Made by a program: the position numbers and the translations under genes. Below the pieces are notes generated by a model. It did not search any database. It had not been told where the DNA came from and saw nothing but the letters and a program-made list of their open reading frames with translations. Positions 44,270 through 52,390 of a stretch of DNA of 64,000 bases are shown piece after piece. Each line of letters begins with the position of its first letter. The first letter of the stretch is position 1. Origin of the DNA: CAIVAT01 sp037133475 (GTDB lineage: Bacteria > Bacteroidota > Bacteroidia > Bacteroidales > FEN-979); NCBI GenBank assembly GCA_037133475.1, contig JBAXOB010000010.1, positions 39,691 to 103,690 on the forward strand. Direction: 5' to 3'.

Positions 44270-46219
44270 TTATTTGAAGTAAATGGCATTGAACTTACAG
44301 CTGTCGAAGCAAATGCCACATCCTGTGCATTTTGACTCTACGATGAAATGGGGGAGCTTGACACTTCCGATGATGGCATTTTCGGGACATTTTTTCAGAC
44401 AGATGTTGCAACCATTGCAGGTTTCAACATCGATATAAAAGGTTCTCAGGTCATGGCATACTCCCGCCCTGCACTGGCGGTCAAAGATATGCTCCTCGAA
44501 TTCCTCCCTGAACCACTTCAACGATGACAACAGGGGGTTGGGCGCATTCCGTCCCAATCCGCACAGCGAGGTATCGCGGATGACCTCCGCGAGGTTTTCC
44601 AGTTCAACCACCCCCTTGAACCGTTCCAGGGTTTCGTGCGAACTGTCCTCCTTCGGCCTGCGCGTGATCTCTTCGAGGATATGCACCATTCGCCGGGTCC
44701 CTTCACGGCAGGGGATACATTTCCCGCAACTCTCCTTCTGGAGGAATTCAATAAAATATTTGGAAAGGTTGACCATACAGGTATCCTCATCCAGGATGAG
44801 GATGCCCCCCATGCCAAGGGAAGCGCCAATCTGCTGCAGGGTCTCATAACCAATGCCGGTCTCCAGGTCGTGAAGCGGGATGCATACACCCGAAGGCCCG
44901 CCGAACTGGACGGCCTTTAATTTTTTATCCTCTTTTATACCGCCTGCAATTTGATCAACCACCTCTGAAATGGTGATCCCAAGCGGTATTTCAATAAAAC
45001 CCGTATGACGCGATTTTCCGGCAATGCTGAATACTTTGGTGCCACGGCTTTGTTTGGTGCCGATCGATTTAAACCAGGAGGGCCCGTTTTCCAGGATGGA
45101 GGGAATATTGGCAAGGGTTTCAATATTGTTGACGATCGTAGGGTGACCGAATAATCCTTTTTCGGCAGGGTAGGGGGGCTTTGTCTGTGGGATGCCCCGT
45201 TTCCCTTCCAGGCTGGCAATCAGGGCTGTTTCTTCGCCGCATACGAAGGCGCCGGCGCCCTGCCGGATATGAATATTCAGCGTAAATCCGCTGCCAAAGA
45301 TGTTTTCGCCGATAAATCCGTACTCCTTTGCCTGGCATAGCGCTGTTTCGAGCAGAAGCATCGATTGTTCATAATCGGACCTCACATAAATATAGGCATT
45401 GCTGGCGCCGATGGCATATGCTGCAATGGCAATACCCTCCACGACCCGGTGCGGGTCGGCTTCGATGATGGCCCGGTTCATAAAGGCGCCGGGATCGCTT
45501 TCGTCGGCATTGCAAACCAGGTATTTCTGGTCGCTGCCGGTTCCCAGCGCCAGGGCCCATTTCCTGCCTGTAGGATAGCCGCCGCCGCCCCTCCCGCGAA
45601 GTTCACTCTGGTCAATAATCTCACAAACCTTGTCGGAGGTGTAATTCAACACGGTCTTGTAGAGCGAACGGTAACCGCCGGCGGCAATATAATCGTTGAT
45701 GGAATAGGGCGATATGATCCCTGCATTGCGCAGCAGGTTCCGCTGCTGCCGGGCAAAAAATGGCAGCTGATCCATATAGGGCATATTCGCCCAGTCTTCG
45801 TGGCCTTCATGCCTGTATTGGCCCAGGACCGTATCTTCGGCTACCACATGATGAAACACCGAATCCAGGATACCTTCCACCTGGTCTTCCGTGGCATAGT
45901 GGAACGCTATTCTTGCCTTGCCGGGCAACTGGACGTCGAGCAGGGGTTCTGCTGAACACAGGCCGATACAACCGACCTTGATAACCTCAGCATCCAGGTT
46001 GTGGCTTTCCAGGTAGGCTTCAACAGCGGAATAGGTTTTCCCTGCCCCTGCAATCATCCCGCAGGTTCCCATCCCGACAAAAATGACTGGATGGCTGACT
46101 TTGTCACGTTTTATTTGTGCAAGCCGGTCGGTATTGGCCTTGTCAAAGATGTTGGAATAACTCTTCAGGATCTTTTCGACCAGGAATTCCTTGTTTTCAG
46201 AAGCATTCAGAACGGCCAT
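44270..46219 (-). CDS. hydB: NuoF-like hydrogenase subunit HydB, set 1
   Basis: A 649-residue protein. The N-terminal thioredoxin-like 2Fe-2S domain has GMGTCGMIAGAGKT and VGCIGLCSAEPLL. The FMN/NADH core shows GRGGGGYPTGRKW, CNADESDPGAFMNR and GAGAFVCGEETALI. The N3-type 4Fe-4S site is ESCGKCIPCREGTRR. A C-terminal pair of 4Fe-4S motifs is CNGCNICLKKCP and CTGCGICFDSCKF. This is the diaphorase subunit of trimeric electron-bifurcating hydrogenases, binding FMN and NAD(H). It is placed between hydC (1 bp gap) and hydA (8 bp gap). Confidence 0.95.
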   Translation of the reverse strand: MAVLNASENKEFLVEKILKSYSNIFDKANTDRLAQIKRDKVSHPVIFVGMGTCGMIAGAGKTYSAVEAYLESHNLDAEVIKVGCIGLCSAEPLLDVQLPGKARIAFHYATEDQVEGILDSVFHHVVAEDTVLGQYRHEGHEDWANMPYMDQLPFFARQQRNLLRNAGIISPYSINDYIAAGGYRSLYKTVLNYTSDKVCEIIDQSELRGRGGGGYPTGRKWALALGTGSDQKYLVCNADESDPGAFMNRAIIEADPHRVVEGIAIAAYAIGASNAYIYVRSDYEQSMLLLETALCQAKEYGFIGENIFGSGFTLNIHIRQGAGAFVCGEETALIASLEGKRGIPQTKPPYPAEKGLFGHPTIVNNIETLANIPSILENGPSWFKSIGTKQSRGTKVFSIAGKSRHTGFIEIPLGITISEVVDQIAGGIKEDKKLKAVQFGGPSGVCIPLHDLETGIGYETLQQIGASLGMGGILILDEDTCMVNLSKYFIEFLQKESCGKCIPCREGTRRMVHILEEITRRPKEDSSHETLERFKGVVELENLAEVIRDTSLCGLGRNAPNPLLSSLKWFREEFEEHIFDRQCRAGVCHDLRTFYIDVETCNGCNICLKKCPENAIIGSVKLPHFIVESKCTGCGICFDSCKFNAIYFK

Positions 46220-46220
46220 C

Positions 46221-46685
46221 TTATACTGTTTTTTCTTTAAGGGATTGAATGATGCGGTTTAATCCTTCAGGTGTTACATGCGGGTAAAAGAGGTCGTTGA
46301 CCCGTAAAACAGGGGCCGAATTACAGGCACCCATGCAATTAACGATCTCCAGGCTGAATTTTTTGTCCCTGCTGGTCCCGCCTGCCTTTACCTTCAGCTG
46401 TTTTTCCAACTCGCTCAGATAGGTGGTGGAACCAAACAGGTGACAGGCGGTACCGCGGCACATCCTGATATGATAAACGCCATGGGGCTTGAACCTGAAC
46501 TGGTCATAAAATGCCGCCACCCCGAACACTTTATTAACGGGCATGCCGAGGTAGTTGCCGACCCCGGTCAGCATCTCATCCGTCAGATAGCCCGTTTCCT
46601 TTTGTAGTTCCTGCAGGATAGGCAGCAGGCTATCTTTCTTGTTCATGGGATACCGGACAAGAATTTTTTCTAATATTTCTTTCAT
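46221..46685 (-). CDS. hydC: NuoE-like hydrogenase subunit HydC, set 1
   Basis: A 154-residue protein of the 24-kDa/NuoE family. The helical start holds LLPILQELQKETGYLTDEML, then GVAAFYDQFRF, and the thioredoxin-like 2Fe-2S domain has CRGTACHLFGS and VNCMGACNSAP, giving four ligands. It passes electrons to and from HydB. It is the first gene of the leftward unit and lies under the tandem Rex sites at 46753-46787. Confidence 0.95.
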   Translation of the reverse strand: MKEILEKILVRYPMNKKDSLLPILQELQKETGYLTDEMLTGVGNYLGMPVNKVFGVAAFYDQFRFKPHGVYHIRMCRGTACHLFGSTTYLSELEKQLKVKAGGTSRDKKFSLEIVNCMGACNSAPVLRVNDLFYPHVTPEGLNRIIQSLKEKTV

Positions 46686-46752
46686 GGGATTTCAAAAAAT
46701 CAACATCTGCTTTACAAAAATAATGTTTTAATCTTAATAATGACATTTTTAA

Positions 46753-46787
46753 TTGTGAAATATTTAGCAATGTGAAATATTAAACAA
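46753..46787. promoter_or_regulatory. Tandem Rex operators between divergent hydC and sensor gene
   Basis: Site 1 is TTGTGAAATATTTAGCAA (46753-46770). Site 2 is ATGTGAAATATTAAACAA (46770-46787) and starts on the last base of site 1. Both fit TTGTKAW-N4-WTMRCAA-type Rex boxes. The pair lies in the shared control region of hydC (start 46685) and the PAS-type sensor (start 46877). A possible -7 box for hydC, TATTTTTG, is at 46722-46715 on the minus strand, but I see no clear -33. Confidence 0.8.
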
Positions 46788-46876
46788 ACATAAAATGGTC
46801 CTTATTTGAGAAATTTTTTGGTTGATTGTCATATAGAACCGCAGATATTCATAAATTTGACCATAATAACCGCCTT

Positions 46877-48745
46877 ATGCCCGTCGAGCCTCTTTTTTAT
46901 ATCTCCCATAACGCCTGCGTGAAATGTTATTCCTGTGTCAGGATCTGCCCGGTGAAGGCCATCAGGGTGGATACCAGCACCGAATACCCCTCTGTCATTC
47001 CCGAACGGTGTATCGGTTGCGGCAGTTGTTACCGCGCCTGCTCCCCGCTTGCCATCTCCTACCGGAGTTCGCTCGATGAAGCCCGGCGCCTGTTATCCTC
47101 CGGTGAGAAAGTTGCTGCCATCTGCGACCCGACCATCTCCGGCGAATTTCATGACATTACCGATTACCGGAAGTTTGTCGAGATGATCCGCCAACTGGGA
47201 TTTACCTATGTCAGTGAAGCCTCCTTTGGTGTTGACCTGGTTGCCGGAAAATACAAGGAGCTGTTTGATAATTTCAAAGGCAAATACCATATTTCAGCCA
47301 ATTGCCCTGCCGTTGTTTCCTATATTGAAAAATATTACCCCGAGCTCGTCAACAACCTGGCGCCGATCGTCTCTCCCATGGTGGCAGCAACCAAGGTCCT
47401 CCGTCAGAAATACGGTAAGGAGATAAAGGTCATTTTTATCGGACCCTGTATCGCCACCAAGGATGAAGCGCTCCGGTTCGAAGGCGATGCCAGGGTTGAT
47501 TCGGTTTTGACCTTCGTCGAACTCAGGCAGTTGTTTGCCGAATTCAATATCCGGGAGAGCCAGCTTGAATTTTCGGAATTTGATGCCCCGCTGGGGCACA
47601 AGGGGTCGCTTTATCCCATCAGCAACGGGATCCTCCAGGCGGTTGATATCAGCGAGGACCTGCTTACCGGTAGCGTCATCACCACCGAAGGGCGGAACAA
47701 CATGCTGGATGCAGTGAAGGAGTTTGATACCCGTATAGAGTTGATCAAGCGAAATTTCAACGTGTTTTATGACGAGGGCTGCCTGATGGGACCCGGCACC
47801 TCCTTCGGGGGGGAAAAGTTCCTGAGAATGTCGCTTGTTACCGAATATTCAAACAAACGGCTTACCACCTTCGACAAGGAGACCTGGCAGCAGGAGATTG
47901 CCTCCTTTGAGAGCATTGGGCTTGACCGGGAATTTTCAGCCGACGATCAGCGTCTCCCGGTGCCGGAGGATGAAAAGATCGAGGAGGTGCTGAAAATGAT
48001 CCACCGGGAGGGACAACTGCACAACGAGATCGGTTGTGAAGCCTGCGGCTATTCCAACTGTCGCGACCTGGCCATTGCCATTTCCCAGGGCCTCGCCACC
48101 ACCGAAATGTGCCATATCTACAGCGGGCAAAACCGGCAGGAGTATATCCGCACGCTTCGTCATGCCAACGACAGCCTGGCAAAAACCAAAATTGCCCTCA
48201 AGGAGTCGGAGGAAAAGGCAAAACATGAACAGGAGGCGCAGAAGGAGTCGGCTGAGATCATCTCGATCATGCTCCAGAATTTGCTGTCGGGCGTGGTCAT
48301 CGTGGATGAAGAGCTGAAAATCTACCAGTCGAACAAGGCTTTTATCCGGATCGTTGGGGAGGAGGCTGCCCTGATCGACGAGGTGATCCCGGGGCTTGTG
48401 GGAGCCGACCTGAAATCACTGCTGCCCGTTCATTTTTACAAGATGTTCTCGTACGTGCTCTCCTCCGATGAATCGATTGAAAATAAAGATGTTCAGTACG
48501 AGGATAACAAACTCGGGGTTTCGATATTCCCCATCAGGAGCCACAAATATGTAGGGGGGATCCTGCGCGACATGTACACGCCGGAGGTAAGGAAGGAGCA
48601 GATCATCACCCGTTTGACCGAAGTGGTGGATGAGAATTTCGATATGGTGCAGAAGATCGCCTACCTGCTGGGTGAGGGCGCCTCCAAAACAGAGCAGATG
48701 CTCAACTCGATCATCGACACCTATAAAAACCCGCCGAAGAAATGA
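46877..48745 (+). CDS. Sensory [FeFe]-hydrogenase-like protein with PAS-like region, altered H-cluster ligand
   Basis: A 622-residue protein from the ATG at 46877; the frame opens at a TTG at 46826, which is less likely. Two 4Fe-4S motifs (CVKCYSCVRICP, CIGCGSCYRACS) precede a hydrogenase-like domain with Cys143 (SANCPAVV), Cys191 (IGPCIATKDE) and Cys302 (YDEGCLMGPG). The position four residues before Cys302, a cluster cysteine in catalytic enzymes, is Tyr298. A C-x2-C-x4-C-x16-C module and a PAS-like segment (NLLSGVVIVDEELKIYQSNK) follow, then a helical tail. It sits 81 bp upstream of a SpoIIE-type phosphatase, as in HydS-PP2C pairs of sensory group C. Output is presumably through the phosphatase. 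Confidence 0.88.
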   Translation: MPVEPLFYISHNACVKCYSCVRICPVKAIRVDTSTEYPSVIPERCIGCGSCYRACSPLAISYRSSLDEARRLLSSGEKVAAICDPTISGEFHDITDYRKFVEMIRQLGFTYVSEASFGVDLVAGKYKELFDNFKGKYHISANCPAVVSYIEKYYPELVNNLAPIVSPMVAATKVLRQKYGKEIKVIFIGPCIATKDEALRFEGDARVDSVLTFVELRQLFAEFNIRESQLEFSEFDAPLGHKGSLYPISNGILQAVDISEDLLTGSVITTEGRNNMLDAVKEFDTRIELIKRNFNVFYDEGCLMGPGTSFGGEKFLRMSLVTEYSNKRLTTFDKETWQQEIASFESIGLDREFSADDQRLPVPEDEKIEEVLKMIHREGQLHNEIGCEACGYSNCRDLAIAISQGLATTEMCHIYSGQNRQEYIRTLRHANDSLAKTKIALKESEEKAKHEQEAQKESAEIISIMLQNLLSGVVIVDEELKIYQSNKAFIRIVGEEAALIDEVIPGLVGADLKSLLPVHFYKMFSYVLSSDESIENKDVQYEDNKLGVSIFPIRSHKYVGGILRDMYTPEVRKEQIITRLTEVVDENFDMVQKIAYLLGEGASKTEQMLNSIIDTYKNPPKK

Positions 48746-48826
48746 CCCTTCCCATGTGCGCCAAGTTGTTTTATTTCTCCCGTCATCAAGCCCGCGAAAC
48801 CCGTCACCAACACCAAACCTGACCCA

Positions 48827-50011
48827 GTGGACGAAAAATTTTTCATCGAGGTTAATTGCCAGCAGAAATGTCATGGCGAAGCGCGCGTATGCGGCGACGT
48901 TTTTATTTCCAGGAGGGTCAAGGAGGAGGGCAGGATCATCGTGGTATTGTCGGATGGCATGGGGCACGGCATAAAGGCCAATATGCTCGGGATCCTTACG
49001 GCAACGCTGGCTGTTAACTTCACACAGGAGCACAAGAGCGTCCAGAAGATCACGGAGATCATCATGAAGACCCTGCCTGTTGACAGTGTCAAACAGATGA
49101 ATTACTCCACCTTTACCATCGTGGAAATCGATGTGGAGGGGGAGGTTTCCATACTGGAATATGAAAATCCCAAAACCATGATCCTGCGGGGCGCCCATTT
49201 GTTCGAACCTGAATGGAACTGCATGGTTCTGGAAGGTGAACGCTATACCGGGAAGGAGGTGCTGACCACAACTTTCAAACCGCAAAAGGAGGACAGGATC
49301 GTATTTTGCTCCGATGGCGTTACCCAGTCGGGACTCGGAAGCGATCGCTTCCCTATGGGCTGGGGCCCTGAAAACCTTCAGAAATTTGTCGAAGAATCAA
49401 TCCGGGAGGAACATGACATTTCCGCAGTTAAACTGGGTACCAAAGTGATCAACAAGGCGAACCAGAATGATTTTTTCCACCCGAGCGATGATATCAGCTG
49501 CGGGGTGATCTATTTCAGGGATCCGCGGAAACTAATGATTTTTTCGGGCCCCCCGCAGGATACGCACAATGATGTGATGTTTACAGGGCTGCTGCGCCAT
49601 TTTGACGGGAAAAAGATCGTTTGCGGGGCAACAACGGCCGATATGGTGGCCCGGGAGTGGAAGGAGGAGATTACCGACAGCAAAGTCATGCTCGATCCCG
49701 AACTGCCGCCGGTATCCTACATGAATGGCGTCGACCTGATCACCGAAGGGATCCTGACCCTGAGCAAAGTCAGCGAACTGCTCAAGAAATATAATAACAA
49801 CTACCTGCTGGGGCGCGGACCGGCCGATGAAATTGTCCGTTACCTGCTCGACAGCGATGAAATACACTTTCTGGTGGGAACCAATATCAATGTGGCTCAC
49901 CAGGATCCAACCCTGCCGGTGGAGCTGGAGCTCAGGCGAACCGTGGTGCATCGTATCGCGCGCACCCTTGAGGAGAAGTTTTTAAAAGAGGTTACCATGA
50001 AATTTTATTAA
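48827..50011 (+). CDS. SpoIIE-type PP2C phosphatase
   Basis: A 394-residue protein with a GTG start at 48827; the only nearby ATG (48754) is in another frame. The PP2C core is about residues 20-235: VCGDVFISRRVKEEG, VVLSDGMGHGIKANMLGILT (metal aspartate), FCSDGVTQSGLG and HPSDDISCGVIYF. About 150 further residues (DGKKIVCGATTADMVARE onward) form a second domain I cannot name. It removes phosphate from Ser/Thr of partner proteins. With the adjacent sensory hydrogenase it probably forms a signalling pair. A terminator follows at 50032-50061. Confidence 0.88.
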   Translation: MDEKFFIEVNCQQKCHGEARVCGDVFISRRVKEEGRIIVVLSDGMGHGIKANMLGILTATLAVNFTQEHKSVQKITEIIMKTLPVDSVKQMNYSTFTIVEIDVEGEVSILEYENPKTMILRGAHLFEPEWNCMVLEGERYTGKEVLTTTFKPQKEDRIVFCSDGVTQSGLGSDRFPMGWGPENLQKFVEESIREEHDISAVKLGTKVINKANQNDFFHPSDDISCGVIYFRDPRKLMIFSGPPQDTHNDVMFTGLLRHFDGKKIVCGATTADMVAREWKEEITDSKVMLDPELPPVSYMNGVDLITEGILTLSKVSELLKKYNNNYLLGRGPADEIVRYLLDSDEIHFLVGTNINVAHQDPTLPVELELRRTVVHRIARTLEEKFLKEVTMKFY

Positions 50012-50031
50012 CATAACTGCATGGCATAAAA

Positions 50032-50061
50032 AAGCCTGCCGGATCCACACCCGGCAGGCTT
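50032..50061. terminator. Bidirectional terminator between the phosphatase and hydC2
   Basis: AAGCCTGCCGG (50032-50042) pairs perfectly with CCGGCAGGCTT (50051-50061). It separates two convergent units. Confidence 0.9.
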
Positions 50062-50087
50062 GAAACAACACGTACTAACCAAAAGAA

Positions 50088-50567
50088 CTAACTGTTGTAT
50101 TCTGCCACAATGTCTTTTACGCCATCAGGGGAGACTCTCCCGTAAACTTTTTCACCCACCAGGACAACAGGCGCAAGTCCGCAGGCGCCCACGCAACGCA
50201 GGCAGCTCAGTGAAAACTTGCCGTCGGGGGTGGTTTCGCCCACCTGGATCTTCAGCACCCTCCTGAACTCTTCCAGTACCTTCTCGGCTCCACGCACATA
50301 GCAGGCAGTTCCAAGGCATATGGAGATGGGATGTTCTCCTTTGGGCAACATGGTGAAAAATGAATAAAAGGTCACCACGCCATAAACATGGGCGACCGAA
50401 ACATTCAACTCCTTTGCGATCACCTCCTGCAGCTCTGCCGGCAGGTATCCGAAGATACTCTGGGCTTTGTGCAGGACATTGATCAGTTCTCCCTTGTCAT
50501 TATTAAAGAATTTGCAAACCTCTTTCAGTTCCTGCAATTTCCTGTCCGATAATTTTATCTTTGCCAT
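50088..50567 (-). CDS. hydC: NuoE-like hydrogenase subunit HydC, set 2
   Basis: A 159-residue NuoE-family protein. LINVLHKAQSIFGYLPAELQ is the helical bundle, VYGVVTFYSFFTMLPKG the mid strand, and CLGTACYVRG with CLRCVGACGLAPVV the four-cysteine 2Fe-2S site. It ends the leftward unit that starts at 55176; a strong terminator follows. HydC of set 1 has the same layout but differs at most loop positions, so the two are paralogues and not a recent duplication. Confidence 0.95.
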   Translation of the reverse strand: MAKIKLSDRKLQELKEVCKFFNNDKGELINVLHKAQSIFGYLPAELQEVIAKELNVSVAHVYGVVTFYSFFTMLPKGEHPISICLGTACYVRGAEKVLEEFRRVLKIQVGETTPDGKFSLSCLRCVGACGLAPVVLVGEKVYGRVSPDGVKDIVAEYNS

Positions 50568-50605
50568 AATTTTGTTTTATTTCGCTGTTTAGCCAACTCG
50601 CTTTG

Positions 50606-52378
50606 TTATTCTTCCACGTATGTTCCCGCACTCTTGTCGAAATAATGGGTGTGGAGCAGGTGATGCGATTTTTCGCTCAGCGGTTTGCCTAGGAATTCTT
50701 TGTAAAGTTCGATGATAAATGGATTCTCATGTGATTTCCTGATCGGTTTGCCGGCATCTTCACGATAGATGGCTGCGGCACGTTTTTTTATGATATCGGA
50801 ATCACCATGGTGGAAGGGCTGGCCTCCGCCGCCGATACAGCCGCCTGGGCAGGCCATGATCTCGATGGCATGGAACTGGCTCCTGCCGGCCTGGACATCT
50901 TCCAGGAGTTTCCGGGCATTTCCGAGCCCGTGTGCAATGCCTATGTTAATGGGTAAACCGGCAAAATCGAGGGTAGCATGGCGTACGCTTTCCAAACCGC
51001 GCAACTCGTTGAATTCGACTTTCTCCAGTTTCTTCCCGGTATAAAGTTCATACGCCGTACGGCAAGCGGCTTCGATAACCCCGCCGGTATTGGCGAAGAT
51101 AACGGCAGCCCCTGTTGATGCTCCTAACGGATTGTCGAACTCCTCATCGGGCAGGCTGTTGAAATCGATATTGGCCGATTTGATAAGGTGGGCCAGTTCG
51201 CGGGTTGACAGGGAATAATTTACATCAGGGTCGCCGTTTACCTTGAATTCATCACGCTGGCATTCATATTTTTTGGCCAGGCAGGGCATGATCGAAACCA
51301 CGATCATGTTTTTGCGGTCGATGCCCAGTTTCTTTCCAAAATACTCCTTGGCGATCGGGCCGAACATCTGCTGGGGCGATTTGGCAGTCGAAGGCACATC
51401 CATCAATTCTGGAAAATTGTGCTCAAAGAAATTCACCCAGCCCGGGCAACAGGAGGTAAGGATGGGCAGTTTCACGGTCTGGTCACCCTTCAGGTAACGG
51501 GTAAGACGGTCGAGTAGTTCGCTTCCTTCTTCCATGATGGTCAGGTCGGCAGCAAAATCGGTATCGAATACATAGTCAAAACCTAGTCGTCTGAGTGCTG
51601 CGACCATCTTACCTGTTACAAGCGTGCCTGGCGCAAGGCCAAACTCTTCACCAAGGGCGGCACGGACGGCAGGTGCTGTTTGAACAACAACTGTTTTGGC
51701 AGGATCTGCCAGTGAATTAATCACGTTGCGCGAGTGGTCAACTTCGGTCAGGGCACCGGTAGGACAAACAGATACACATTGTCCGCAGTAAGTACAGGGA
51801 GATTTCTCGAGATTCATTTCGAATGCCGGAGCTACCACTGCCATAAACCCTCTGTTGACGGCAGAAAGCGCACCTACCGTCTGTACTTCATTACACATCA
51901 TTTCGCACCGCCTGCACATGATGCATTTGTCAACATCCCGGATGATGGCAGGCGAAGTATCCTTGCGGTATTTCGACTGTTCTCCCTGGAAGGGTATTTC
52001 GCGTACGCCAAGTTGCTGTGCCATGTTCTGGAGCTCGCAACAGCCCGATTTGGCACAGGTAAGGCATTCGGCAGGGTGATCGGAGAGAATTAACTCCAGA
52101 ACCGTACGGCGCGCGTTTAATACCCTTATAGAGTGGGTGTTGACAACCATATCCTTTGCCACATTGGTAGAACAAGCCGGGGCGAGATTACGCCGTCCCG
52201 CGACTTCAACCACGCAAATGCGGCATCCGCCCGGACGGTTTTCAATGTTCATGTCTTCTAGCTGAAAGTAGCAAAGGGTAGGTATATCGATGCCAATTTT
52301 CTTGGCAGCCTTTAATATCGTTGTATCTTTTTCGACCTCAACCGGTTTCCCGTCGATGGTCAGTTTTACCATTTCCAT
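50606..52378 (-). CDS. hydA: [FeFe]-hydrogenase catalytic subunit HydA, set 2
   Basis: A 590-residue protein with canonical motifs: 2Fe-2S (PTLCYFQ, GGCRICVV), His-ligated cluster (HPAECLTC, CCELQ), 4Fe-4S (CIMCRRC, CTYCGQC), QTAPAVRAALGEEF, DLTIMEEGSELLDRL (both relay glutamates), ILTSCCPGW (Cys310, Cys311), IMPCLAKK (Cys366) and IMACPGGCIGGGGQP. A small-subunit-like C-terminal extension follows. By gene content and motifs this is the likely electron-bifurcating (A3-type) enzyme using NADH and reduced ferredoxin to make H2. It lies 12 bp after hydB and 38 bp before hydC. Confidence 0.96.
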   Translation of the reverse strand: MEMVKLTIDGKPVEVEKDTTILKAAKKIGIDIPTLCYFQLEDMNIENRPGGCRICVVEVAGRRNLAPACSTNVAKDMVVNTHSIRVLNARRTVLELILSDHPAECLTCAKSGCCELQNMAQQLGVREIPFQGEQSKYRKDTSPAIIRDVDKCIMCRRCEMMCNEVQTVGALSAVNRGFMAVVAPAFEMNLEKSPCTYCGQCVSVCPTGALTEVDHSRNVINSLADPAKTVVVQTAPAVRAALGEEFGLAPGTLVTGKMVAALRRLGFDYVFDTDFAADLTIMEEGSELLDRLTRYLKGDQTVKLPILTSCCPGWVNFFEHNFPELMDVPSTAKSPQQMFGPIAKEYFGKKLGIDRKNMIVVSIMPCLAKKYECQRDEFKVNGDPDVNYSLSTRELAHLIKSANIDFNSLPDEEFDNPLGASTGAAVIFANTGGVIEAACRTAYELYTGKKLEKVEFNELRGLESVRHATLDFAGLPINIGIAHGLGNARKLLEDVQAGRSQFHAIEIMACPGGCIGGGGQPFHHGDSDIIKKRAAAIYREDAGKPIRKSHENPFIIELYKEFLGKPLSEKSHHLLHTHYFDKSAGTYVEE

Positions 52379-52390
52379 GTATTCCTCCTG

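Noticed and set aside
46826..46876. TTG start adding 17 residues to the PAS-type hydrogenase sensor
   Set aside because: An ATG at 46877 gives a normal start about 10 residues before the first iron-sulfur motif region; TTG starts are uncommon in this group.
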